Source: CBDCFL01 sp965216135
Lineage (GTDB): Bacteria > Pseudomonadota > Alphaproteobacteria > Rhodobacterales > Rhodobacteraceae
Direction: 5' to 3'
DNA length: 64,000 bases
Assembly (NCBI GenBank): GCA_965216135.1
Contig: CBDCFL010000024.1
Span: 186,001-250,000 of the forward strand
Each line of letters begins with the position of its first letter. The stretch's first letter is position 1. Below are positions 27,748-36,526 of the stretch, piece after piece. Both the position numbers and the translations under genes were made by a program. The notes beneath the pieces were generated by a model. That model did no database searches and had not been told where the DNA came from. It saw only the letters and a list, made by a program, of their open reading frames with translations.

Positions 27748-29284
27748 CGCTGCGTCCTCCGCGATCAAAGCCCCAGAAAAGACCCAGCGCCAGGACCATG
27801 AGAACCAGTGCCGCGCCCGCCGCCGCATCACTGCGATAGGCGCCCATCAGCTGATGGATCATCAGCGGCAGGGTCGGGGCGGCGGGATCGGCGAACAGCG
27901 CGATGACGCCGAGATCACCCACCGACAAAGCTGCCGTCAGCCCCGCGGCGAACCCCAGCGGGCGGCGCAGACGTGGCAGGATCAGCCAGCGCCAGCGCGG
28001 CCAGCCGGTCAGGCGCAGTTGATCGGCCAGCGGGCCAAAGCGGGCCTGGGTTTCGCGAAACTGCGGCAGGATCGCCTGCACCGCGAACGGCAGCGCCACC
28101 AACGTATTGGCCAGTGCTGTGACCGGCAGGGCCAGAGCGACCGGGTCCGTCCAGGAAAACAGCATCAGGAACAGCCCGGTGCCGATGACCAGGGGCGAGA
28201 TGGCCAGCACCAGATAACCCATGAGCTCGACCATTGCGCCGGACTTGCGAGCAGAGGTGATCGCGGCGGCCATCGGCAGTGCCAGCGCTAGCGTTAGCGC
28301 GGTCGCCGAAAGCGCGACGGCGAGGCTGCGGATCACCGCCGGGACGGTTGATGCGGGCAGGTCGCTTAGCCCGCCCAACCCGGCAGCGACCACAGCGCCC
28401 AGCGGCAGGATCAGAAACCCAGCCCCGAGCGCGATACAGGCGTAATCGGCAAATGCCTGTATGCGGCCACGCGGCGGGCGAACCGCAATCGCGCGGTCAA
28501 GCCCGCCACCCGTCGCAATGGCACCGCGCAGCGAAAATGCGATGCTGGCCGCCGCGATGCCCAAGCCAACCTGAACCAGCGCCAGGGTCGAGGCATGGGC
28601 GAGATCGAACTCAAACCGGAAGGCCTGATATATCGCCAGTTCCACGGTGGTGGCGCGCGGCCCGCCGCCGAGGATAAGCGCGACAGCAAACGAGGTGGTG
28701 CAGATCAGAAAGATCAGTGCGGCAGCACCCGGCACGATGCGCGCCAGCATCGGCCATTCAATCCGCGCGCGCATATCGCGGGGGCCAAAGCCAAGCGAGG
28801 CGGCCAGGCGCAGATGCTCGCCCGGGATCGCCTGCCAGCCGGACAGGATCAGCCGGGTGGCCAATGGCAGGTTGAAAAACACATGCGCGATGACGACGCC
28901 GTGCAGGCCGTAAATGCTGACCGGCGGCAGGCCGATCAGCCCGAGAGCGTCACTAAGCAGGCCGTTTCGCCCGAAAATCGCGATCAGCCCCAGCACCGCA
29001 ACGATCACCGGCAGAATGAACGGCGCACCGAGCAGCAGGATCAGAACGCGGCGCATTGGAAAGACCCGCCGCGCCAGGATGCGCGCCAGGGGTACGGCCA
29101 GCGCCACCGAGGCCAGCGCTGACAGGCCTGCTTGCAATGTCGTGAACCGCAGTGCCGCCCAATCGGCCGCGCCCAGCCGCCCCGGGCCGCCAGCGGTGAT
29201 CGCCACAGCGCCGATGCAGGCCAGCGCCAACAGGCCCAGCGCCGCGGCGAATGCGCGCCCTAGCGTGACAGCGCCGCCAGCCAT
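27734..29284 (-). CDS. thiP: Thiamine/TPP ABC transporter permease
   Basis: 516 residues with about twelve membrane segments, the fused two-domain permease typical of ThiP. Both halves carry EAA-like loops contacting the ATPase (LRLAASLGFGPRDMRARIEWP and LRLTGWPRWRWLILPRLRR). It overlaps thiB by 25 bases and thiQ by 14 bases. Brings thiamine compounds across the inner membrane. Confidence 0.92.
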   Translation of the reverse strand: MAGGAVTLGRAFAAALGLLALACIGAVAITAGGPGRLGAADWAALRFTTLQAGLSALASVALAVPLARILARRVFPMRRVLILLLGAPFILPVIVAVLGLIAIFGRNGLLSDALGLIGLPPVSIYGLHGVVIAHVFFNLPLATRLILSGWQAIPGEHLRLAASLGFGPRDMRARIEWPMLARIVPGAAALIFLICTTSFAVALILGGGPRATTVELAIYQAFRFEFDLAHASTLALVQVGLGIAAASIAFSLRGAIATGGGLDRAIAVRPPRGRIQAFADYACIALGAGFLILPLGAVVAAGLGGLSDLPASTVPAVIRSLAVALSATALTLALALPMAAAITSARKSGAMVELMGYLVLAISPLVIGTGLFLMLFSWTDPVALALPVTALANTLVALPFAVQAILPQFRETQARFGPLADQLRLTGWPRWRWLILPRLRRPLGFAAGLTAALSVGDLGVIALFADPAAPTLPLMIHQLMGAYRSDAAAGAALVLMVLALGLFWGFDRGGRSDAGA

Positions 29285-30246
29285 TCCGCCAATGCCATAT
29301 CACGCAGCGCCTCGGCCTCGGCAGCGCTGAAAATCAACGAATTATCCGCCGTCAGCGGTGCGGCAAATCCGTCCGGCAGGCCCGCCGCCGGTGTGACCGC
29401 CGGGAACATCCAGTTCGTGGTCGGGATCACCGCCTGAAACGCATCACTGAGCATGAAGGCCAGAAACTGATCGGCCAATTCGGGTTGATCGCTGGCGGCC
29501 AGTTTGCCGGCGACCTCGATCTGCATGTAATGGCCCTCCTCAAAGATCGCGGCAGCCTTGGTCGCATCGCCCTCGGCGATGAGGTGATAGCTGGGCGAGG
29601 TCGTGTAGCTGAGCACCATATCCGCCTCACCTTTCAGAAACAGGCCATAGGCCTCGGACCAGCCTTTGGTGACGGTGACGATATTGTCGGCCATCTCATC
29701 CCAGAGCGATCCGGCCTTGTCGCCATAAGCCGCCTTGATCCAATATAAAAGGCCCAGGCCGGGGGTCGAGGATCGCGGGTCCTGGATAACGATTTTCAGA
29801 TCGCTTTGCGCCAGTTCAGAGAAATTTTTGGGCGGATTAGTGACGTTTGGTCCGTAGACAAAAGCAAAATAGCCCCAGTCGTAGGGCAGAAATACCGGAT
29901 CATCCCAGGCCACAGGCAGGTCAAGTGCGGGCGTGCGGCCGTGTTCTGCAAACAGCCCGGTCGCTGCGGCGCGTGCAGTCAGGTTTGTATCCAGCCCGAG
30001 GACCACATCGGCCTTGGAGCGTGTGCCTTCCAGTTGCACGCGGGCCAGCAGAGCGGCACCGTCGCCCGCGCCGGTGAATTGCAGGTCGCAGGCGCAGATC
30101 TCTTCAAATGCAGTCTCAATTGCAGGGCCCGGACCCCAATCGGTGACGAAACTGTCGTAGGTGTAGATGTGCAGGACGGGTTTGTCCTGGGCGTGGGCCA
30201 GTGGCACCAGTGCAATCAGGCCCACAGCAAATAGGCGAGATTTCAT
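29260..30246 (-). CDS. thiB: Thiamine/TPP periplasmic binding protein
   Basis: 328 residues with a signal peptide (MKSRLFAVGLIALVPLAHAQ). The mature protein begins VLHIYTYDSFVTDWGPGPAI, typical of ThiB, with further TPP-binding family features such as the YDWGYFAFVYG block. First gene of the thiBPQ operon, directly downstream of the TPP riboswitch, so expression should fall when TPP is plentiful. Confidence 0.93.
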   Translation of the reverse strand: MKSRLFAVGLIALVPLAHAQDKPVLHIYTYDSFVTDWGPGPAIETAFEEICACDLQFTGAGDGAALLARVQLEGTRSKADVVLGLDTNLTARAAATGLFAEHGRTPALDLPVAWDDPVFLPYDWGYFAFVYGPNVTNPPKNFSELAQSDLKIVIQDPRSSTPGLGLLYWIKAAYGDKAGSLWDEMADNIVTVTKGWSEAYGLFLKGEADMVLSYTTSPSYHLIAEGDATKAAAIFEEGHYMQIEVAGKLAASDQPELADQFLAFMLSDAFQAVIPTTNWMFPAVTPAAGLPDGFAAPLTADNSLIFSAAEAEALRDMALAEWLAALSR

Positions 30247-30296
30247 CTCTCGTCCTCTAAGATACGGGGCGTCGGTCGGATTAGAGGTGATCTAAC

Positions 30297-30396
30297 CTTC
30301 CCTCCGCCGGTGTTAACCGGTTCAGGTTCAGCGGGTTCGCTGGCGGGCCAGCATCTCAGCACCGGAAATATTGTCCGGGGCACCCCGAGGTGGGGT
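30297..30396 (-). ncRNA. TPP riboswitch (thi box) upstream of thiBPQ
   Basis: Read on the minus strand, the conserved core appears in order: CGGGGTGCC near 30390, the helix with GCTGAGATG, then AACCCGCTGAACCTGAACC and GGTTAACACCGGCGGAGGGA. These are the invariant parts of the TPP aptamer. It lies about 50 bases before the thiB start, so it could act on translation initiation or early termination. Confidence 0.95.
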
Positions 30397-30475
30397 TGCT
30401 TCTAAGCCGCGGTTGAAGCCCGTGCAAGCCCAAAGCCCTTGAGGGGTGGCCCGCCCGCCGCTATTCGTTTCAACC

Positions 30476-31579
30476 ATGAGCATGAATTCGTTCAGCCATC
30501 TGTTTCGCGTCACCACCTGGGGCGAAAGCCACGGGCCCGCCATTGGTGCGGTTGTCGACGGATGCCCGCCCGGCGTGGCGCTGGAGGCGGCGATGATCCA
30601 GAACTGGCTGGACCGGCGCAAACCGGGCAGGTCGAAATACACCACCCAGCGGCGTGAGGCCGATGCGGTTGAGATCCTGTCGGGCACATTCGAGGGCCAG
30701 ACCACCGGCACGCCGATCCAACTGATGATCGCCAACACCGATCAGAGGTCCAAGGATTACTCCGAGATCGCCGACAAGTTCCGCCCGGGCCATGCCGATA
30801 TCACCTATTGGCAGAAATACGGGGTGCGGGACTATCGCGGCGGCGGGCGATCCTCGGCGCGTGAGACCGCTTCGCGGGTGGCTGCGGGGGGCGTGGCGCG
30901 CGCGGCACTTGGGGCCCTGGTGCCGGGCGTCGAGATCAAGGGCTACATGGTGCAGATGGGCGAGCATGCCATCGAGCGGGCCAATTTCGACTGGGACCAG
31001 ATAGATGCCAACCCATTCTGGAGCCCGGACGCGGATGCTGCCGACACATGGGCCGATTATCTGGACGGTCTGCGCAAATCCGGCAATTCGGTCGGCGCGA
31101 TCATCGAACTGGTGGCGCGCGGCGTGCCCGCGGGCCTCGGCGCGCCGGTTTATGCCAAGTTAGACACGGATTTGGCCGCCGCCTGTATGAGCATCAACGC
31201 CGTCAAAGGCGTCGAGATCGGGGCGGGGATGTCAGCGGCGATGCTGACCGGTGCGGCCAATTCGGATGAGATTGAGATGGGGCCGGACGGGCCGCGTTAT
31301 TTGTCCAACCATGCAGGTGGCATTCTTGGCGGCATCTCAACCGGGCAGGACGTGGTGTTGCGCTTTGCCGTCAAGCCGACCAGTTCCATCCTGACGCCGC
31401 GCAAAACCATCACCAAATCCGGCGAAGAGACCGAGATCATCACCAAGGGCCGCCACGACCCCTGTGTCGGTATCCGTGCCGTGCCGGTGGGCGAGGCGAT
31501 GATGGCGTGTGTGATCCTCGATCACCTGCTGCTGCATCGCGGGCAGGTGGGTGACGGGCCGCGCGGGAAGATCGGTTAG
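30476..31579 (+). CDS. aroC: Chorismate synthase
   Basis: 367 residues from ATG 30476 (MSMNSFSHLFRVTTWGESHG; ATG 30482 is close by). Family signatures are GESHGPAIGAVVDGCPPG, DYRGGGRSSARETASRVAAG and the C-terminal RHDPCVGIRAVPVGEAMM. It makes chorismate from EPSP with reduced FMN. Divergent from thiBPQ, sharing the intergenic region with the riboswitch. Confidence 0.97.
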   Translation: MSMNSFSHLFRVTTWGESHGPAIGAVVDGCPPGVALEAAMIQNWLDRRKPGRSKYTTQRREADAVEILSGTFEGQTTGTPIQLMIANTDQRSKDYSEIADKFRPGHADITYWQKYGVRDYRGGGRSSARETASRVAAGGVARAALGALVPGVEIKGYMVQMGEHAIERANFDWDQIDANPFWSPDADAADTWADYLDGLRKSGNSVGAIIELVARGVPAGLGAPVYAKLDTDLAAACMSINAVKGVEIGAGMSAAMLTGAANSDEIEMGPDGPRYLSNHAGGILGGISTGQDVVLRFAVKPTSSILTPRKTITKSGEETEIITKGRHDPCVGIRAVPVGEAMMACVILDHLLLHRGQVGDGPRGKIG

Positions 31580-31777
31580 GGCGTTGATACTGGCGCAATG
31601 TCATAGCCAAGGGATCGCTCGTGCGAGCCTTGCGGCTCTGCTCGCTATCGCGAAGATGCCCGCCAGGGCTGATGAGCGCCGCCTCGGGCCAGGGCTGCGT
31701 TCAGAGCCAAATTCATCAGCATTTCGATGCCTCGGTTTCGCCTGCCAGCACCCATGCAGCCCAGATCGGGTAGGGCC
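31580..31777. other. Intergenic region with a vestige of a thioredoxin gene end
   Basis: On the minus strand about 31685-31740 encodes RNRGIEMLMNLALNAALARG, very like the C-terminus (KRNIKALMDLALNAALA) of the thioredoxin-like gene at 32714. It has no complete gene and looks like a decayed duplicate of that 3' end, on the other side of the esterase gene. Confidence 0.5.
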
Positions 31778-32710
31778 ATGAGAGTTTTGCCAAAACTCTC
31801 AGCCAAATTCTTCGTAAGAATTTGCGCGTTAACCGGCACGGCGGCGATGGTGCTGCTGGCGCTCAGCCTGTCCGCCCATGCTGGTCAGATCGAATTCAGC
31901 TTCAACCAGGGCGGGCTGAAACGCGAATTCATTTTGTACACACCCGACAGCCTTGCAGCCGCGCAAGCACCGGTCCCGCTGGTGATGGTGCTGCACGGCG
32001 GCGGTGGCAATTCGCGCCAAATGGTGCGGGCGACGCGGCGGCAGTTCAACCGCCTTGCCGATCAGCACGGGGCTGTCACCGTTTATCCCAATGCGATCGA
32101 CGGCACCTGGGATTTTGGTGCGGGCAAGGTATCGCAGGCGCTGGAATTTCGCCGCGATGATCTGCTTTATCTGACCACCGTGATCGCCCACCTCTTGCGA
32201 ACCTGGCCGATTGACGGCGACCGGATATTCGCCACCGGCATATCGCGCGGCGGGCAGGCGTCGTATTTTCTTGCCTGCAAGCGGCCTGATCTGATCCGGG
32301 CGATTGCGCCGGTGGCGATGTCCCTGCCCGAATTCATGACCGCCGATTGCCGTGCGAAGGATGTCGCAATTGCGGTTTTGAACGGCACTGCCGATCCGCT
32401 GGTGCCTTATGACGGCGGCCAGATCACCATCCTGCGCCAGACGCGCGGTGCAGTCCTGTCAACCGATGCGACGATGGCGTTCTTTGCGCGGCGCAACGGA
32501 TGCGACGCTTTGGCTCTGCAGAGCCGGATTGGCGGAGTTCTGATCTCGGACTGGACCGATTGCCGCGCACGCACGCGCCTTTACCGGATCGAGGATGGGG
32601 GCCACACTTGGCCGGGCGGTGCGTCAATATTGCCGCACAGGCTGGTTGGTGCGACCAATACCGACATCGACGCGACGGGCGAAATCTGGGGTTTTTTCAG
32701 CCAGTTTTAG
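31778..32710 (+). CDS. Secreted polyhydroxybutyrate depolymerase/feruloyl esterase-like hydrolase
   Basis: 310 residues from ATG 31778. An LpqC-type alpha/beta hydrolase: oxyanion region MVLHGGGGNSRQM, nucleophile elbow GISRGGQ, acid region NGTADPLVPYDG and catalytic His in DGGHTWPGG. A signal peptide (TAAMVLLALSLSAHAGQIEF) suggests secretion. The first 15 codons fall in two perfect palindromes (31782-31825), so the true start may be an internal codon nearer the signal peptide. The substrate could be a polyester or an aromatic ester. Confidence 0.8.
   Translation: MRVLPKLSAKFFVRICALTGTAAMVLLALSLSAHAGQIEFSFNQGGLKREFILYTPDSLAAAQAPVPLVMVLHGGGGNSRQMVRATRRQFNRLADQHGAVTVYPNAIDGTWDFGAGKVSQALEFRRDDLLYLTTVIAHLLRTWPIDGDRIFATGISRGGQASYFLACKRPDLIRAIAPVAMSLPEFMTADCRAKDVAIAVLNGTADPLVPYDGGQITILRQTRGAVLSTDATMAFFARRNGCDALALQSRIGGVLISDWTDCRARTRLYRIEDGGHTWPGGASILPHRLVGATNTDIDATGEIWGFFSQF
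31782..31825. repeat. Two adjacent perfect palindromes at the esterase start
   Basis: GAGAGTTTT-GCC-AAAACTCTC (31782-31802) and AAATTCTT-CGT-AAGAATTT (31807-31825) are perfect stem-loops four bases apart. They lie over or just after the putative start codon of the esterase, where they could hide the initiation region or act as a mobile palindromic unit. Confidence 0.6.
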
Positions 32711-32713
32711 CGC

Positions 32714-33124
32714 TCAGGCGAGGGCGGCGTTGAGTGCCAGATCCATCAGCGCCTTGATGTTGCGTTTGCGGGTTCCCGCAACGATGCGGCCAAGTTCCTG
32801 ATCGCCTTTCAGCACAACCAGCGTCGAGCGGCGCGGAATGTTCAGCCTGCGCGCCAGTTGGCCGTTGCTGTAAATATCCCAGTCTACCGCGACAAAGGAA
32901 ATCTCGCGCTCATAGGCGGGGTCGGCTGCCATCAGGGCGGTAATTACGCGCTTCTGGGCCGCACAGGTCGAGCACCAGCTGGTGTAAAAATCGGCAAATA
33001 CCGTGTTGCCCGCGGCCAGCTCGGCGTCAACCAGACCTTTGTGGTATTGCATCTTTGCGGCCAGCCCGATGCTTGGCAAGGTGGCGGCGGAAGCGGCGGT
33101 AAGCAGGAAGTGGCGGCGTTTCAT
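32714..33124 (-). CDS. Periplasmic thioredoxin-like protein
   Basis: 136 residues from ATG 33124 (MKRRHFLLTAASAATLPSIG), with a Tat- or Sec-like signal. The redox motif is WCSTC in FADFYTSWCSTCAAQKRV, unusual compared with WCGPC. It lies just downstream of a CcdA-type gene (21-base gap), which would supply electrons from the cytoplasm. Likely a periplasmic reductase for cytochrome c maturation or oxidative repair. Confidence 0.85.
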   Translation of the reverse strand: MKRRHFLLTAASAATLPSIGLAAKMQYHKGLVDAELAAGNTVFADFYTSWCSTCAAQKRVITALMAADPAYEREISFVAVDWDIYSNGQLARRLNIPRRSTLVVLKGDQELGRIVAGTRKRNIKALMDLALNAALA

Positions 33125-33144
33125 CAGGATACTCCTAGGACATG

Positions 33145-33858
33145 TTATAGAGAGACAGACAGATCGATCAGCCAGGCCGGCAGGGCGCCAACCGCCCAGG
33201 CCTCGACCAGGCGGGGCCAGTGGAACAGGATCGCGACCCCCATCAATAAGAATACGCCACCGAGGATGGGCCGGGATTTTTCGGCAATCGAACGCATCCA
33301 TGACTGGCGGCGCAGGATCGCGGCGCGCGCGCCATAGCCCAGCCCCAGGATGATGGTGCTGACCCCGAAGGCAAAGAAGGTCATGATCGCGGCGGCATAG
33401 GCGATGCTCTGGCCCTGACTGGCCAGCCCGATCGCGGCCCCAAGGGTCGGGCCGATGCAGGGGCTCCACACCGCGCCGATCAGCGCGCCGATGGCAAACT
33501 GCCCGCCCAGGCCGCCCTGGTCAAACTGGTCGATGCGCGTATCCACACCTGAGGCCATCCCGGCGGTGGCAGTGGCAAAACGCCCGGACAATTGCGGCAC
33601 CAGCAGGATCAGGCCGAAGCCGATCATCACCACCGCGCCGGCGTTTGAGATGGTGTTTTCGCTGATCCCCAGCGACCGGCCCGCCACCGTTACCAACAGG
33701 CCAAGCGTCACAAATGAAACCGACATGCCGGCGGCCACAGCCAGCGGCCCGTGGCGGCTGGTTTGCAGCGAACTGGCCAGAAGCATTGGCAGGATCGGAA
33801 GAACGCAGGGATTGATCAGCGTCAACAGCCCAGCGCCATATGCAAAGATCAACTCCAT
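33145..33858 (-). CDS. CcdA-type thiol-disulfide electron transporter
   Basis: 237 residues from ATG 33858 (MELIFAYGAGLLTLINPCVL). Six membrane segments. The two redox cysteines occur in the repeats NPCVLPILP and WSPCIGPTLG, typical of CcdA/DsbD beta-domain proteins. It probably reduces the adjacent thioredoxin-like protein. The two genes form a minus-strand pair. Confidence 0.9.
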   Translation of the reverse strand: MELIFAYGAGLLTLINPCVLPILPMLLASSLQTSRHGPLAVAAGMSVSFVTLGLLVTVAGRSLGISENTISNAGAVVMIGFGLILLVPQLSGRFATATAGMASGVDTRIDQFDQGGLGGQFAIGALIGAVWSPCIGPTLGAAIGLASQGQSIAYAAAIMTFFAFGVSTIILGLGYGARAAILRRQSWMRSIAEKSRPILGGVFLLMGVAILFHWPRLVEAWAVGALPAWLIDLSVSL

Positions 33859-33954
33859 GGCGAGCAGATAAATCTCTGCACGCGGTGCTGTCATTGCAAA
33901 AGTGGCTGATGCCACTTCAACTTACCGTGGGGTTTCTTTCAGGCAGACCGGGTC

Positions 33955-34107
33955 TGATGGGTGCGCGGCCCCGGTGATGGGGCATGGCGCCCCAACAAAA
34001 AAAGGGCCGCCAAACGGCGACCCTTTCTCGAAAAACCCTGGGGATCGGGTCAGCCGTTGACGCTTTCCTTGAGCGCCTTGGCGATGGTCATTTTCACGAC
34101 CTTGTCC
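33955..34107. repeat. 153-bp direct repeat copy 1 (HU gene tail plus terminator)
   Basis: Identical to 34521-34673. It contains the terminator of hup and the last 18 codons (KVVKMTIAKALKESVNG) but no start. The right edge passes straight into an IS630 transposase fragment at 34108. Confidence 0.9.
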
Positions 34108-34520
34108 TGTTCGGTGCCATCTGTCCGGCTCACGGCAAGGGGGCGGCGCTCATGCTGCCTTGGGCGGACGCGCAAGCCATGCAGATGCATCTCGACGAGA
34201 TCAGCCGCCACGTCGCCCGAAAGGCCCATGCGGTTGTGCTGATGGATCGGGCCGGATGGCACACCACCGGCAAACTCAAAGTCCCGAAGAACCTCACCAT
34301 CATCCTGCTGCCATCGCGCGCTCCGGAACTGAACCCGGTGGAAAATATCTGGCAGTACTTGCGCGCCAATTGGCTCTCCAACCGCGTGTTCGAAGACTAC
34401 AATGCCATCGTCGATGCTGGATGCGAAGCTTGGAACAAGCTCATCGCACAGCCCGAAACCATCACATCAATCGGAATGCGAAAATGGGCCCATATCGGTC
34501 AATGTTAAATGCCGCTGGTA
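34108..34520 (+). pseudogene. Remnant of a third IS630-type element (C-terminal transposase)
   Basis: Open frame to 34508 reads LFGAICPAHGKGAALMLPW, VLMDRAGWHTTGKLK (second Asp) and SRAPELNPVENIWQYLRANW (Glu), the C-terminal catalytic half of an IS630 transposase divergent from the other copies. It ends with GCCGCTGGTA, close to the terminal repeat of the other elements. The 5' half, including the helix-turn-helix, is missing, replaced by the HU tail copy. Confidence 0.85.
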
Positions 34521-34673
34521 TGATGGGTGCGCGGCCCCGGTGATGGGGCATGGCGCCCCAACAAAAAAAGGGCCGCCAAACGGCGACCCTTTCTCGAAAA
34601 ACCCTGGGGATCGGGTCAGCCGTTGACGCTTTCCTTGAGCGCCTTGGCGATGGTCATTTTCACGACCTTGTCC
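34521..34673. repeat. 153-bp direct repeat copy 2 (true HU gene end)
   Basis: Same sequence as 33955-34107, in its original place as the 3' end and terminator of the HU gene. The left edge abuts the remnant element's terminal GGTA. Confidence 0.9.
34563..34590 (-). terminator. Rho-independent terminator of the HU gene
   Basis: On the minus strand GGGTCGCC-GTTT-GGCGGCCC is followed by a run of seven T residues. A second identical terminator lies in the duplicated copy (33997-34024). Confidence 0.9.
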
Positions 34674-34903
34674 GCGTCTTTGTGGATCTGTTCGCCGGTC
34701 GCGGGGTTGCGCACCATGCGGGCCGGACGCTCGCGGCAGTAAATTTTGCCAACGCCGGGCAGCGTCACCGCTCCGCCGCCGGAAACTTCGCGGGTAATTA
34801 CGCCCGAAACTGCGTCAAGCGCAGCGCCTGCAGATTTCTTGTCGGTGCCCATCGCTTCGGCCAGCGTTGCAACCAGCTGGGTTTTGGTTAGCGGTTTTGC
34901 CAT
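34616..34903 (-). CDS. hup: HU family DNA-binding protein
   Basis: 95 residues from ATG 34903 (MAKPLTKTQLVATLAEAMG). The IHF/HU fold is clear, with the DNA-binding arm region (LPGVGKIYCRERPARMVRNP, TGEQIHKDADKVVKM) and the C-terminal VVKMTIAKALKESVNG. It is the usual length for HU. Compacts the nucleoid and assists recombination. A strong terminator follows. Confidence 0.92.
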   Translation of the reverse strand: MAKPLTKTQLVATLAEAMGTDKKSAGAALDAVSGVITREVSGGGAVTLPGVGKIYCRERPARMVRNPATGEQIHKDADKVVKMTIAKALKESVNG

Positions 34904-35041
34904 GTATGTTCTCCTCATGCCTACCCTGTCGGGGTATGTGAGGCGAATCTACCTGAATATTGTATAGCAACACAACGCCTAGTGTTCGCTTTTCCCTTGA
35001 AAACCTGCATTTTGTGAGTGTTTTTTGCCGATTTTCGCCGA
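34904..35041. promoter_or_regulatory. AT-rich intergenic region upstream of HU
   Basis: This region carries the HU promoter. TATTGTATAGCAAC is AT-rich relative to its neighbours. It ends with the stop region of amn. No gene seen. Confidence 0.3.
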
Positions 35042-36526
35042 TCAGAGGAAGGCGGTTTCCTCAAATGAGCGCAATTTCCGGCTGTGGATGCGTTCCAGCG
35101 GCATGTCGCGCAGGGCTTCCATGGCGCGGATTCCGATCAGCAAATGCCTTGAAACCTGAGTTTTATAAAAGGCGCTGGCCATGCCCGGCAGCTTTAATTC
35201 GCCATGCAGGGGTTTGTCGGAGACGCATAAAAGCGTGCCATAGGGCACCCGAAACCGGAACCCGTTGGCCGCGATCGTGGCACTTTCCATGTCCAGCGCA
35301 ATGGCGCGCGATTGGCTTAATCGCTGCACCGGGCCGGATTGTTCGCGCAATTCCCAGTTTCGATTGTCAAGCGAGGCCACAGTGCCGGTTCGCATGATGC
35401 GCTTCAGATCGTAATCGCGCAGTTCGGTCACATCTGCAACTGCCGCTTCCAACGCAATCTGTATTTCCGCCAGCGGTGGCACAGGAACCCAGACCGGCAG
35501 ATCGTCGTCCAGCACCTTGTCTTCGCGCAGATAGGCATGCGCCAGCACGAAATCGCCCAACCGTTGGGTGTTGCGCAGCCCGGCGCAGTGACCGACCATC
35601 AGCCATGCGTGCGGGCGCAGCACCGCGATATGATCGGTCGCGGTTTTGGCATTTGACGGGCCAATGCCGATATTGACCAACGTGATCCCGCTGTCGTGTT
35701 TGGCTTTCAGGTGATAGGTCGGCATCTGCGGCAATTTGGCGGGCACCGGCAATTCGGCGTTTGGGTCGGTAATCGACACGTTTCCCGGCCCGACAAATTC
35801 GGTGTAGCCGCTGTCGGGATCGGCCAGCATCTTGCGGGCATAAGCCTCGAACTCTTCCACGTAGAACTGATAGTTGGTGAAAAGAACATGCACCTGAAAT
35901 TGTTCCGGCACGGTCGCCGTGTAATGCGACAGGCGGGCCAGCGAATAATCCACTCGCTGCGCGGTAAACGGTGCCAGCGCCCCGGTGCCATCGGCGTCCT
36001 TAACTGCCGTGCCGTTTACAATATCATCGTTGGTCGTCGAAAGATCCGGCACATCGAAAACATCGCGCAACGTGAAATCCATCGCGCCTTCCTGGGGCAC
36101 GCTGACATCCGGGCTGTTGGTCACCGCGAAGTGCACCGGCATCGGGGTCTTAGAAATACCGATCTGCACAGGCACCCCGTGATTTTCGATCAGCAGCCCG
36201 ATCTGCTGGGTCAGGTAGTATTTGAACAGATCGGGCCGGGTCACGGTGGTCGCGTAAGTGCCGGGCGACGACACATGGCCAAATGCCAGCCGGCTGTCGC
36301 CCTGGTCAAAACTGGTCGTGGTAATGCGAATTTCCGGGTAAAACGCCCGATACCGCGCCAGCGGCTTGTCACCATCGGCGGCTTTGGAAAACTGTGCACA
36401 CAGGAAATCCGACGATATCCGATAAACCTCGGCCAGCCGTTTCACCGCCGCGCTGGCCTCGGTGAATTCTTCCGCATCGGGCACCTTCGGCGACTTGATC
36501 GGCAGGGCTGCGTCGCTGGTATTCAT
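35042..36526 (-). CDS. amn: AMP nucleosidase
   Basis: 494 residues. Cleaves AMP to adenine and ribose 5-phosphate. The C-terminal part has the nucleosidase/phosphorylase features NIGIGPSNAKTATDHIAVLR, MVGHCAGLRNTQRLGDFVLA and LDMESATIAANGFRFRVPYG. The N-terminal domain is the regulatory AMP_N type. The start overlaps the end of the adenine deaminase gene by four bases, so adenine made here can be deaminated by the partner enzyme. Confidence 0.95.
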   Translation of the reverse strand: MNTSDAALPIKSPKVPDAEEFTEASAAVKRLAEVYRISSDFLCAQFSKAADGDKPLARYRAFYPEIRITTTSFDQGDSRLAFGHVSSPGTYATTVTRPDLFKYYLTQQIGLLIENHGVPVQIGISKTPMPVHFAVTNSPDVSVPQEGAMDFTLRDVFDVPDLSTTNDDIVNGTAVKDADGTGALAPFTAQRVDYSLARLSHYTATVPEQFQVHVLFTNYQFYVEEFEAYARKMLADPDSGYTEFVGPGNVSITDPNAELPVPAKLPQMPTYHLKAKHDSGITLVNIGIGPSNAKTATDHIAVLRPHAWLMVGHCAGLRNTQRLGDFVLAHAYLREDKVLDDDLPVWVPVPPLAEIQIALEAAVADVTELRDYDLKRIMRTGTVASLDNRNWELREQSGPVQRLSQSRAIALDMESATIAANGFRFRVPYGTLLCVSDKPLHGELKLPGMASAFYKTQVSRHLLIGIRAMEALRDMPLERIHSRKLRSFEETAFL

